In this document: piece by piece, positions 9,657 through 17,680 of the stretch
Layout of the letters: each line of letters starts with the position of its first letter
Numbering within the stretch: position 1 is the stretch's first letter
DNA from: DATKRB01 sp963794215
GTDB lineage: Bacteria; Actinomycetota; Acidimicrobiia; Acidimicrobiales; RAAP-2
Length of the DNA: 64,000 nucleotides
Direction of reading: 5' to 3'
Assembly (NCBI GenBank): GCA_963794215.1
Contig: CAWCCQ010000008.1
Location: forward strand, 558,001 to 622,000
Position numbers and translations under genes: made by a program
Notes under the pieces: model-generated
What the model was told of the DNA's origin: nothing
Databases searched by the model: none
Seen by the model: the letters and a program-made list of their open reading frames with translations, nothing else

Positions 9657-10064
9657 TCAGTCGTCGATTGCCTCGATGCCAAGTTGCTTGAGGCGTTCGA
9701 GATTGTCCTTCATCCCCTGAAGGACATCGGGGGCGTGCCCCTCCCAGTTGGTGAGTTTCCCCGTAACCAATAGCGGGTCACGAGAGCGGTACGACTTCGT
9801 CGGGTTGCCGGGGAACTTCTTGTCTGTCAGGTTCGGGTCTTCCTCGACGGGGCCAATTGGTTCCACGGCGTAAATCCTGCCCGGGCCTTCGCCGATTGCC
9901 AGTTCTGCTCCCCAGACAGCGGCGTCCACTGTGGCCGTGAAATAGACGTGGTTGGCCTCTTTGCGGCTGCCGAAGTTGGAGTTGTAACCGGGCTCGATCA
10001 GATCTCCAAGCTTCAAGTCGGCACGTGTGCCGTGGTAGTAGCGCTCTTGGCTTCCGTCGCTCAT
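9657..10064 (-). CDS. arr: Rifamycin ADP-ribosyltransferase (Arr)
   Basis: From ATG 10064 a 135-residue protein matches Arr enzymes along its whole length: YYHGTRADLKLGD near the N-terminus, NHVYFTATVDAAVWGAELA, GEGPGRIYAVEP and TDKKFPGNPTKSYRS in the middle, and a C-terminal LERLKQLGIE. Arr transfers ADP-ribose from NAD to a hydroxyl of rifamycins and inactivates them in the cytoplasm. The length is that of Arr-ms. An upstream in-frame extension to 10181 exists but does not resemble the family. It overlaps the remains of an alcohol dehydrogenase, so its position looks recent. Confidence 0.92.
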   Translation of the reverse strand: MSDGSQERYYHGTRADLKLGDLIEPGYNSNFGSRKEANHVYFTATVDAAVWGAELAIGEGPGRIYAVEPIGPVEEDPNLTDKKFPGNPTKSYRSRDPLLVTGKLTNWEGHAPDVLQGMKDNLERLKQLGIEAIDD

Positions 10065-10292
10065 GTCCTCATCGTGCCACGCGAAGGCTTGGCAGTAACC
10101 GCGAACTCGGACGACGGTCCCTACGACCGGCCCACGTACCGTAAGGGGCCCAGTCCCGGCGTTGGGGGATGCATTCTTCAATGAGGACGCCGCCGGGCAG
10201 TCCCGCCGCTCCCGGCCCTGTGCGGAGGCGGCAACGTCGGTCCAGACGAAGCGTGCTCTCGCAGCGCACGTGGTGCCTCAGCCCGAAGGGCG

Positions 10293-10587
10293 CTACGTCG
10301 ATCCTTGGGCCGCGGTCTCGATTGCGACGATGTCGATTTTCGTCATCGTCGCATCCATAGCCCGCTTTGCAGTGGCCTCGTCCTGGCTGTTCATCGCCTC
10401 CAGCAAGGCTCGGCGTGATTTGCCAGGAGAAGCCCCACCGGTCTCTACACCAGCCACACGCGCTCTCCTCCCCGCCATTGTCGACGATCGCGTTCCAATA
10501 CCGGTCGGTCTCGGCCTGGTCGTCGGTCAGCACCATGAGGCTGACGGCCTCGTTCGGGACGAAGTTCGGTCCACCGTTGAGACCCAC
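10293..10587 (-). pseudogene. PhnB-like VOC protein, truncated and frameshifted
   Basis: The upper part reads GLNGGPNFVPNEAVSLMVL, then ETDRYWNAIVDNGGEES and WCRDRWGFSWQITP, the signature of PhnB/3-demethylubiquinone-methyltransferase-like VOC proteins. The frame then shifts near 10412 and continues as RALLEAMNSQDEATAKRAMD to a stop at 10293, the expected C-terminus. The N-terminal half of the domain is missing: a stop lies a few codons upstream of 10587. A 5' truncated relic rather than a working gene. Confidence 0.6.
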
Positions 10588-10744
10588 GACGTGGCCGTTC
10601 TATACCCACGGTATCGTTGCTTGGACCCTTTCAAACAGCCATCAAGGAAAACTGCGGTTGGCGATCAACGAATCTCGCGTTGAGCTGACCCCGGTTCCTC
10701 GGTTCGAGGGGTTAGCGGCGCCTCCTTGCTCGGTCCGGGTCCCG

Positions 10745-11422
10745 TCATCCGCCGAGGACGTCGTGGAGGATCTCGCGGAGCATCTCCGCCAATTCCTCGT
10801 CGGCTGTCGACTCGAAGGAGTCGCCGGCCAGGAAGAGGCTCGAGAAGACGACGCCGAAGGACCCCGCCATGCGCACGCGGTCCCGCAACGGCACCCGGGT
10901 GTCGTTCAGCACCCGGCGGAACTGGTTCTGGATGTCCTCGTGCTCGGCGTCGTGGTCCTCGCGGTGCAGCTTTTCAAAGGTGGCCTGGTTCCGTTCGTGC
11001 ATGAGGAAGATCTTGCGCTGGCTCATCATCTCGCCGAGGATCTGATCGAGCAGCTGCTCCCACAGCGCCAGCGTGACCGGCTCCTTCCCGATCAGCAGTA
11101 GGGCATCCCGGCCGAATTCGTGCAGGCGCAGGTGCAGCGCCATGAGGATGTCTTCCTTCGATTCGAAGTAGTAGTAGATGGCCGCCTTGGTGATGCTCAG
11201 CTGCTCGGCGATCTGTCGCAGACTGGTGCCGTCGTAGCCCTGCTCGGTGAAGAGGTCGAGAGCCACATTGAGGATGCGCTGGCGCGTATCGACCTTGGCT
11301 TCCACCTCGGCCGGGGCGTGGGTGGGGTCGGCGAGCGGCCCGATATCCGGCTCCTCGCCGATCACGGCCTCGAACTCACCGATGGCGTCTGCCTCTGCCT
11401 GCTCGTCCGCGGTCTGTGTCAC
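10745..11422 (-). CDS. TetR family regulator of the adjacent DrrAB-type exporter
   Basis: 225 residues. An acidic N-terminal extension of about 45 residues precedes a TetR DNA-binding domain (TRQRILNVALDLFTEQGYDG, then SLRQIAEQLSITKAAIYYYF). The C-terminal ligand domain is helical. It is divergent from the ABC transporter genes. Between them lie two near-identical 20-base operator-like sites, one over the -35 hexamer and one over the ribosome binding site of the transporter, so repression of the exporter with drug-induced release is likely. The long acidic N-terminus is unusual; a later start cannot be excluded. Confidence 0.88.
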   Translation of the reverse strand: MTQTADEQAEADAIGEFEAVIGEEPDIGPLADPTHAPAEVEAKVDTRQRILNVALDLFTEQGYDGTSLRQIAEQLSITKAAIYYYFESKEDILMALHLRLHEFGRDALLLIGKEPVTLALWEQLLDQILGEMMSQRKIFLMHERNQATFEKLHREDHDAEHEDIQNQFRRVLNDTRVPLRDRVRMAGSFGVVFSSLFLAGDSFESTADEELAEMLREILHDVLGG

Positions 11423-11491
11423 GTGTCCTGGCTCTGCGGTGTCTTCTTGTTGCCCATCTTGTCCTGCACCTTACCCGTGCTTTGCCCGTTA

Positions 11492-11559
11492 CCTACTTGA
11501 CGACAGGTAAGTAATGCCCGTACCATGCTGACGGCGCAGCTTACTCAACGACCGGTAAG
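11492..11559 (+). promoter_or_regulatory. Promoter and two TetR-type operators of drrAB
   Basis: Two matching 20-base sites, 11492-11511 and 11540-11559, share the plan CYTAC-N10-GTAAG with an almost identical core (ACGAC[A/C]GGTAAG). A -35 TTGACG (11497-11502) and a -10 TACCAT (11521-11526) with an 18-base spacer lie between and within them. The first site covers the -35 and the second runs into the ribosome binding site. The divergent TetR gene starts 70 bases away, so autoregulation is also likely. Confidence 0.7.
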
Positions 11560-11566
11560 GAAGTAC

Positions 11567-12625
11567 ATGGCTACTGACCTCATGATCCAGGCGGAAGGAT
11601 TGACCAAGCGCTATGGGGAGACCCAGGCGCTGGCGGGTGTGGACATCACGGTCCCCGCCGGAACCATCCTCGGGCTGCTGGGGCCGAACGGCGCCGGCAA
11701 GACGACCGCCGTGCGGGTGCTGACGACGTTGGCCCGACCCGATTCGGGGTCGGCGACGGTGGCCGGCATCGACGTGCTGCGACACCCGGCGGAGGTACGA
11801 CGCCACATCGGCGTGGCCGCCCAGGATGCGACGTTGGACCCGCTGCTCACGGGGCGCCAGAACCTGGTGTTGATCGGCGAGCTGTCGGACCTGGGTCGGG
11901 CCGACTCCCGGGCCCGGGCCAAGGAGCTCCTGGCGCAGTTCGAGCTGACCGACGCAGCCGACCGCGTGGTCAAGGGCTACTCGGGCGGGATGCGCCGCCG
12001 ACTGGACCTGGCCGGCTCATTGATGACTCGCCCGCCCGTCCTTTTCCTCGACGAACCGACGACGGGTCTGGACCCGACGAGCCGGCAGCGGGTCTGGGAG
12101 GCCCTCCGAGAGCTTCTCGGCGATGGCGTCACGGTGCTGCTGACGACGCAATACCTCGAGGAGGCCGACGAGCTGGCCCACGACATCGTGGTCGTCGACC
12201 ACGGTCGGGTGATTGCCCAAGGGTCCCCGCAGGAATTGAAGGAGGCGAGCCGGGGTGCCCGCCTAGAAGTGACGTTGGCCGAGCCACACGCTTCCGCGGT
12301 CGGGGCCATTGCACCGCTGGTATCGGGCCCGGTCTCCGTGAGCGACGACGGGCGGCACCTGCGCGCGGGCGTGGACTCCTCGACCGGTCTGGCGACTGTC
12401 GTGGTACGGGCTTTGGATGACGCGGGAGTGCTGGTGGACAACATCGAGGTGCGACAGCCGTCGCTCGATGACGTGTTCTTCTCGCTCACGGGCGACCACA
12501 TTGAAGAGGAAGTTGCCGGCGACGTCGACGTCGACGGCCGTGGCGGTGCGGCCGCTGTTGCTGGTCCAGCAGGCCCCGTTGGGTCCGGCCAGAACCATCA
12601 CGAACTGGAAGGAGTACGCGGATGA
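11567..12625 (+). CDS. drrA: Daunorubicin-resistance-type ABC exporter, ATPase subunit
   Basis: 352 residues from ATG 11567 with AAGGAAG just upstream. It has all motors of an ABC ATPase: Walker A GPNGAGKT at about 39-46, signature YSGGMRRRLDLA, Walker B VLFLDEPTTGLD, and the switch region LLTTQYLEEADELAHDI that marks the DrrA group. A C-terminal domain of about 100 residues follows, as in DrrA. It would energise export of a hydrophobic drug or lipid with the permease encoded next. The stop overlaps the permease start (ATGA), indicating translational coupling. The natural substrate cannot be read from sequence. Confidence 0.92.
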   Translation: MATDLMIQAEGLTKRYGETQALAGVDITVPAGTILGLLGPNGAGKTTAVRVLTTLARPDSGSATVAGIDVLRHPAEVRRHIGVAAQDATLDPLLTGRQNLVLIGELSDLGRADSRARAKELLAQFELTDAADRVVKGYSGGMRRRLDLAGSLMTRPPVLFLDEPTTGLDPTSRQRVWEALRELLGDGVTVLLTTQYLEEADELAHDIVVVDHGRVIAQGSPQELKEASRGARLEVTLAEPHASAVGAIAPLVSGPVSVSDDGRHLRAGVDSSTGLATVVVRALDDAGVLVDNIEVRQPSLDDVFFSLTGDHIEEEVAGDVDVDGRGGAAAVAGPAGPVGSGQNHHELEGVRG

Positions 12626-13479
12626 CCACGACCACGTTGACACCATCAGCGACCGGTTTCGACCGTCCCACGGCGGGCGGGAACGTCCTCGGCTCGCTGG
12701 CCGACATCTGGGCCATGACCCGGCGCAACATCGTGCACATTTCGCGAGAGCCGATGCAGCTCTCGGACGTGACGATCCAACCGCTGCTCTTCACGGTGCT
12801 CTTCGTCTACATCTTCGGCGGCGCCATCCCGATCCCCGGCGGTGGCAGCTACGTCGACTTTCTGTTGGCCGGCATTCTGGCGCTGAACCTGACCACCTCG
12901 ACCATGGGGACGGCCGTGGGTCTGAGTACCGACCTGCACGAGGGCATGATCGACCGCTTCCGCACGCTGCCCATGTGGCGCTCCGCGGTGTTGGTCGGAC
13001 GCTCCGCAGCCGACTTCCTGACATCCGTGGTGTGCGCCGCCATCGTCGCTCTCACCGGGCTGGTGGTGGGTTGGCGCCCGGGATCGACGGCCATCTCGGT
13101 CGTCGGCGGGTTCGCGCTGCTGCTGTTTTTCGCCTACGCAGTGTCATGGGTCTCGGCGTGTGTCGGACTCAGCTCAAAGAGCCCCGAGTCGGCGGCTTCG
13201 TTCGGCTTCATTGTCTTGTTCCCGTTGACGTTCGTGTCCAACGCGTTCGTGCCCACCCAGCACATGCCCGGGTGGTTGCAGGCCATAGCGAACTGGAACC
13301 CGGTGAGCGCCGTCGTGGCAGGAGCCCGGGACCTGTGGGGCAATCCGAACCCGTCCGCCATGGTGCAGGCCTGGCCCATGCAGCATCCGGTCGAGGCGGC
13401 GCTGATCTGGTCGGTGGCCATCCTGGCCCTCGCTGCACCGTGGGCGGCACGGACCTTCAAGAAGCGGACAACGGAGTGA
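12622..13479 (+). CDS. drrB: DrrB-type ABC-2 permease
   Basis: 285 residues overlapping the ATPase gene by four bases. A soluble N-terminus with DIWAMTRRNIVHISREPMQL, the usual DrrB entry, leads into six hydrophobic segments (QPLLFTVLFVYIFGGAIPIPG, DFLLAGILALNLTTST and later FGFIVLFPLTFVSNAFVP, the ABC-2 signature region). The conserved loop GMIDRFRTLPMWRSAVL lies between helices. It forms the membrane channel of the exporter. Length is normal. A hairpin terminator about 110 bases after the stop closes the two-gene operon. Confidence 0.92.
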   Translation: MTTTTLTPSATGFDRPTAGGNVLGSLADIWAMTRRNIVHISREPMQLSDVTIQPLLFTVLFVYIFGGAIPIPGGGSYVDFLLAGILALNLTTSTMGTAVGLSTDLHEGMIDRFRTLPMWRSAVLVGRSAADFLTSVVCAAIVALTGLVVGWRPGSTAISVVGGFALLLFFAYAVSWVSACVGLSSKSPESAASFGFIVLFPLTFVSNAFVPTQHMPGWLQAIANWNPVSAVVAGARDLWGNPNPSAMVQAWPMQHPVEAALIWSVAILALAAPWAARTFKKRTTE

Positions 13480-13586
13480 TGGGACTTCCCTTTCGTGGAC
13501 GCTGAACCAACGCATGGGCACCGTATCCTCTAATCGATTCCCCCCTTAGCTCGGGGACATCAGTAGCTCAACGGCCAGGGCGGGTT

Positions 13587-13627
13587 CAGGCCCAGGGTCG
13601 CGCTTTCCACCGCAACCCCTGGGCCTG
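13587..13627 (+). terminator. Hairpin terminator after drrAB
   Basis: A perfect 11-base inverted repeat (CAGGCCCAGGG and CCCTGGGCCTG) with a 19-base loop, about 110 bases downstream of the permease stop. No U-tract. Probable transcription end. Confidence 0.6.
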
Positions 13628-13677
13628 ACACCAAAGCCACCATCCGTACTGGGACGTGCCCAGCCGACGACGCCGCC

Positions 13678-14049
13678 CCGCTTGGCCAGGAGCACCTGCA
13701 CGTACTCCTCAGCGTGGCGCGCAACGTCGGTCAGTGACCGCTGCGCTCGAGCCATCGCCTCGGCTGCTCGACCCGCGGTGTCGACAAGGGAACGCCGATT
13801 CTCCAGCTCCCCGACCGCTCGCCCCTGATCTTTGATCTTGGCGTCGAGGGCTTCGATCTCCCGATCCAGCTCTTCGATCTCGGGGTCGATCTCGCTCCCA
13901 GCCAGACCGGACGCGTCCTCCTCGACCTCGCTCAGCGTCAGGCCCGTCGCCTTCCGCAAATCCTCTTCCACCCCCTCGACGCTGCGGACGAGCTCGGCAC
14001 GCTCGGCGCTTCTTTCAACTGCTTGATCGAGTTCCGCTTCGTCAGCCAC
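13678..14049 (-). pseudogene. Coiled-coil segment of a YhaN/SMC-like ATPase, inverted
   Basis: On the minus strand about 124 codons encode a charged heptad-rich coil (IEELDREIEALDAKIKDQG and neighbours) ending VQVLLAKR at 13678. In YhaN-like DNA-repair ATPases this coil is followed by a segment like RLLEEQVATYRDQHQGP, and exactly that continuation is found on the opposite strand starting at 14280. The minus-strand frame beyond 13678 is no longer family-like. The coil therefore appears inverted relative to the rest of the gene. Confidence 0.55.
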
Positions 14050-14279
14050 GCCGCGAGAGCCGAGTCTGCGCCCACCCGTTTCGAAACGATATAGGGCAGT
14101 CGGATCGGCAGACTGCGTAGCCGGTCGAAGAGCAGGCCCTCCTTTTTCGTGCGACGCCTTCGAGGTCGCAAGGTAGAGGTTCCTCGTCGCACCGGAGGTG
14201 ACGAGCCTCCACCCAGGTGCTCGTCCTACCTCGACCATCTTCGGCCTCGAGATCCGTCAGATGGTCTCGGCGGCAGGAG

Positions 14280-14766
14280 CGTCTCCTCGAGGAGCAGGTT
14301 GCTACCTACCGCGACCAACACCAGGGTCCGCTTTGGCCCGTGGGAGCGAGCTCCTCCGCTCGCTCACCCTGGGATCATTTCTCGGGCTGGACAGTGATAC
14401 CGACGACAAGGGCCGTCCGTTCCTGCTTGCCGCAACAATGCGGGCAAGCTCCTTGAGTTGGGGGCGCTCAGCACCGGCAATCGGGACCAGCTCTACCTCG
14501 CGCTACGGCTGGCCGCGCTCGCGCAGTTCATGGATCGCCGGGGTCCTCTTCCGCTCGTTCTCGACGACCTCTTCGTCCACTTCGACGACCCCCGTACAGA
14601 AGCCGGCCTCGCGGTGTTGGATCAGCTGGCTGACCGAACTCAGATCCTACTTTTCACGCACCACGAGCAGGTTGCCAACCAAGCCTCCCAGATCATCGAC
14701 GCGGGTCGCCTCTCCGTGCATCGACCGGGGGCGGGCAGTCCTCCAATAGAGGTGGCCGTGGCGTAG
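14280..14766 (+). pseudogene. C-terminal ATPase half of a YhaN/SMC-like protein, frameshifted
   Basis: Three plus-strand frames together read as the C-terminus of a YhaN-type ATPase: RLLEEQVATYRDQHQGP, then SELLRSLTLGSFLGLD, then LSTGNRDQLYLALRLAALAQ (ABC signature) with Walker B LPLVLDDLFVHFDD and the switch LLFTHHEQV. Shifts near 14338 and 14440 each look like one missing base. The N-terminal Walker A region is not found. With the coil on the other strand, this locus is a rearranged relic. Confidence 0.65.
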
Positions 14767-15691
14767 CGCAGGCTGCGCTCGAGACGTCCGGCCAGACAGC
14801 CTGGCGTCGCGCACACTCCTCGGTCGAGGGGAGGCCGCCCTTGCCAGGTTCGAAGGCGGCAGATTTCCCTTCTCAGTCGCCACTAAGGTCGACCAACCGC
14901 AGTCGCACTCGGGCCGAGCCCTCCATTGGCTCTGCGCCCGATCGGCCTCCCACCTTGTGACGATTCCGACGAGCTTGTTGCGCACGGCATCGCTCACGCC
15001 CGCGTCGCCAGCCGCTCGTGTGCTGCCTCGGCTGCCTCATCCGTGCGCCCAAGGTGGGCCATGTATCCGGCCACGGCCAGATCGTGCGCATCCCCCACCG
15101 TCGCGAGGTGCCACCCGAAGAATCTGCGCCCACATTCGCAAGGGGCAATCGCGTCCCAGACGGATGAAAGCGGTGCCTTCTGGATGACGACACTCCCGAG
15201 CCGGTGCGTGACCCTATCTCTCCCGCGGCGCCACCCGCTCCAACCCCGAACGCTTCTAGCACTTCCGGTACAGACAAGAATGCCGGCGAGGCTACCCGCA
15301 CAAACGAATGCCGAGCAGAGTGCGGCAAGTATTTCGGGGCGCACAGGGCGCCCACGATCGGCCCCTTCGTTGGGCGGCAAGGCGTTGGCCAGCGGATTAG
15401 GTTCGCCAGCGCGCGCTCGATTCAAGCGTTCACTGTCGGCGTCGAGGTCTTCGAGCACCGAGACCATTGGCTGGGGGACGGGTCACAGCGAGTTGGTATC
15501 GGATCGGCAGGTCCCTACGAGCGACCGTGACACACCCATGTGCTCTCCTGGGGAGCACGTTCTTGGAGAGGAGGCGGTTGGAAGCCCCGCTGGGGATCGC
15601 GAGGACACGTCCGGAAGCTACCGGACAGGCACCGCCATTCGTGCGCGCGGAATCCCCCACTTACGACGGCCCCATCGGTAGAGTCCTAAGG
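14767..15691. other. Unassigned region, overlapping frames without family
   Basis: Several minus-strand frames cover 14647-15467. The best segments read as one helical protein broken between frames (DAHDLAVAGYMAHLGRTDEA, then VSDAVRNKLVGIVTRWEADR) with Cys pairs (CECGRR, CDCGW) that could bind zinc. I cannot join them into a convincing gene, nor name a family. The last 160 bases before 15692 are probably the promoter region of the RHH/methyltransferase operon. Confidence 0.35.
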
Positions 15692-15880
15692 ATGGGGAGA
15701 CCGAGAATGTATGAGCAGCGGCGGACAACCGCGGTACGACTTCCGCTAGAACTACACGAGAGACTCTGTGAAGCCGCGTCCGCTCGCCAGGTCTCTGCGA
15801 ACCTCATGGTCGAGCGGGCCATCGCCGAGTATCTCGAACGGCTTCTGCCTCTCGAGCAAGTTGTCAGCGCCACAAGGTGA
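15692..15880 (+). CDS. Ribbon-helix-helix DNA-binding protein
   Basis: About 62 residues. TTAVRLPLELHERLCEAASA followed by VSANLMVERAIAEYLERLL is a typical MetJ/Arc/CopG fold: one beta strand and two helices, binding DNA as a dimer. ATG 15692 is used; ATG 15707, with GGGGAGA 7 bases upstream, is an equally good start. The stop overlaps the methyltransferase start (GTGA), so the two are translationally coupled and this protein probably controls the modification operon. An antitoxin-like role is possible but no toxin is visible. Confidence 0.7.
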   Translation: MGRPRMYEQRRTTAVRLPLELHERLCEAASARQVSANLMVERAIAEYLERLLPLEQVVSATR

Positions 15881-17346
15881 CCCGCCGCCAGCAACGAGGG
15901 ACCTCCACCAGCAGCTTCGGAGTCGGCGGTCGCGAGAGCCACGATTCCTCGGCCTTCTACGCCCGGTTCCTTCCGAAGAGCCTCTCATCCGATGACACCC
16001 TGGCACCGCCCTTCACGTTGAGCGAACCGCTGGTGTGCGGCGATTCCCGGGCAATGGACCTCCCAGACAACTCGGTAGCACTAGTAGTGACCTCACCTCC
16101 CTATTTTGCGGGCAAGGAGTACGAAGAGGCGCTAGGCCAAGGGGTGATCCCAGCTACCTACTTCGAATACCTACAACTACTAAACGACGTGTTCTCCGAG
16201 TGCCAGAGGGTTCTCGAGCCCGGCGGTCGGATCGCTGTGAACGTCGCCAACCTCGGTCGTAAGCCGTACCGCTCACTAGCCGCGGACATCATTCGCATTC
16301 TCGACGATGACCTCGGGTTGCTCTTACGCGGAGAAGTCATATGGAAGAAAGCCGAAGGAGCTTCGGGCTCTTGCGCGTGGGGGTCATACCGCTCGCCGAC
16401 CAACCCGGTGCTACGAGATGTCACCGAGCGAGTCATTATCGCCTCGAAGGGACGCTTCGACCGAGCTCTTGACGTCGGTGAACGGCGCGTTCAGGGAAGG
16501 CCTTACGAACCTTCGATCTCCACCGACGAGTTCCTCGACGCGACCCTGGACCTCTGGCATATCCGGCCGGAGTCCGCTCGCCGCGTCCACCATCCTGCAC
16601 CGTTTCCCGTCGAACTACCGCAGCGGCTGATCGAGCTGTACACATTTAAGGACGATCTTGTCCTCGATCCGTTCATTGGATCGGGAACGACAGCCGTAGC
16701 AGCAGTCAAGACCGCCCGGCGCTACGTCGGTTATGACACAGACCCCGACTACATCGAGCTGTCCAAGGCGCGAGTGGCCGAGGAGCAAGAAAATCAGGCC
16801 ACCAAACTAGCGAAGAAGTCGACGGTCTCATCGGTGGTTCCGCCCGCTTCGAGCCGCAACGATGACTTCCAGTCTCGCGCTACCGAGGAAGGCAAAGCCG
16901 CCCAAGCGCTCGCCGCGGACATCTTGGAGGACGCTGGATTCGAGATCGTTGAGCGCAATTACAAGCTTCCGGGTTTGGGATTGCAAGTCAACCTCGTGGC
17001 TACCGACAACGATGGCGAGAAGTGGTACTTCGACGTGACGGGGGCATTCACGTCGACGCGCGGGGGCCTGCTGCGCACTGACACCCTTTGGAAGTGTCTT
17101 GGCCGGGCGAGTGTCTTGGCGACCTGTCATATCAAGCCCGTCGTACTCCTCTCCTCTCATCTTCCGCCTCGACGAAGTGCCGGCGACCGGGCGTTGCGCA
17201 AGGTCGGACCGACTGGCGTGCACGATGTGCTGGGGATGCTCAATGATGCTGACCGGGAGCGCCTCGGCAGTTATGCCGCAGGCGGCCATCGTTCCCGCCC
17301 GCTCCCTGGCTTCTGGACCGCCGCTGAACTGGGACCTGCTCGTTGA
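15877..17346 (+). CDS. Beta-class DNA methyltransferase with C-terminal nuclease-like domain
   Basis: 489 residues. The catalytic motif IV TSPPYF (residues 72-77) comes before the SAM-binding motif I DPFIGSGTTA (264-273), the order of beta-class N4-cytosine/N6-adenine methyltransferases. The Asp-to-Ser change (SPPY) favours N4-cytosine but does not prove it. From about 330 to 430 a second domain looks like a PD-(D/E)XK endonuclease (EEGKAAQALAADILEDAGFEI, then VNLVATDNDGEKWYFDVTG), but the usual catalytic Asp is Asn 372 and the E-x-K strand reads DVT, so it may be inactive or a DNA-binding derivative. A single-chain restriction-modification enzyme is the alternative. It starts at GTG 15877. 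Confidence 0.85.
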   Translation: MTRRQQRGTSTSSFGVGGRESHDSSAFYARFLPKSLSSDDTLAPPFTLSEPLVCGDSRAMDLPDNSVALVVTSPPYFAGKEYEEALGQGVIPATYFEYLQLLNDVFSECQRVLEPGGRIAVNVANLGRKPYRSLAADIIRILDDDLGLLLRGEVIWKKAEGASGSCAWGSYRSPTNPVLRDVTERVIIASKGRFDRALDVGERRVQGRPYEPSISTDEFLDATLDLWHIRPESARRVHHPAPFPVELPQRLIELYTFKDDLVLDPFIGSGTTAVAAVKTARRYVGYDTDPDYIELSKARVAEEQENQATKLAKKSTVSSVVPPASSRNDDFQSRATEEGKAAQALAADILEDAGFEIVERNYKLPGLGLQVNLVATDNDGEKWYFDVTGAFTSTRGGLLRTDTLWKCLGRASVLATCHIKPVVLLSSHLPPRRSAGDRALRKVGPTGVHDVLGMLNDADRERLGSYAAGGHRSRPLPGFWTAAELGPAR

Positions 17347-17347
17347 C

Positions 17348-17680
17348 ATGGCGGCCACGACCTTGGCATACGCGGTCGTGCAACGCGAACCACCGGAGGT
17401 CTATGTCGCGGATGACATCGACACGCTTCAGCGCGTCTTGGCGCTCCAGGTCGTGGCAGCTACTCCGGGGTCAACCATCCCTGTGGGGCAGCGTGAGCGC
17501 ATTCGTGAGGCGCTCTTGGATGAGCGCTGGGGCGACGCCGTTAGCGAATGGATTGAGGTCACCGGTGTTCCCGTCGACGTCTATGCCAGCGGGCTCGAGG
17601 TTTGGACCGCGGATCGTTTCGCTGAGCCAGAGGTCGCCGGACTTGAACTTCGACTGCAGCCGTTATTTGAGAATGATTGA
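17348..17680 (+). CDS. Small conserved-looking protein of the methyltransferase operon
   Basis: 110 residues from ATG 17348, one base after the methyltransferase stop, so almost certainly co-translated. The sequence is acidic and mixed alpha/beta (AYAVVQREPPEVYVADDIDT, IREALLDERWGDAVSEWIEV) with no cysteines and no recognised motif. Proximity suggests a role in the same modification/restriction system, perhaps as a partner or regulator, but nothing in the residues shows which. Confidence 0.65.
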   Translation: MAATTLAYAVVQREPPEVYVADDIDTLQRVLALQVVAATPGSTIPVGQRERIREALLDERWGDAVSEWIEVTGVPVDVYASGLEVWTADRFAEPEVAGLELRLQPLFEND

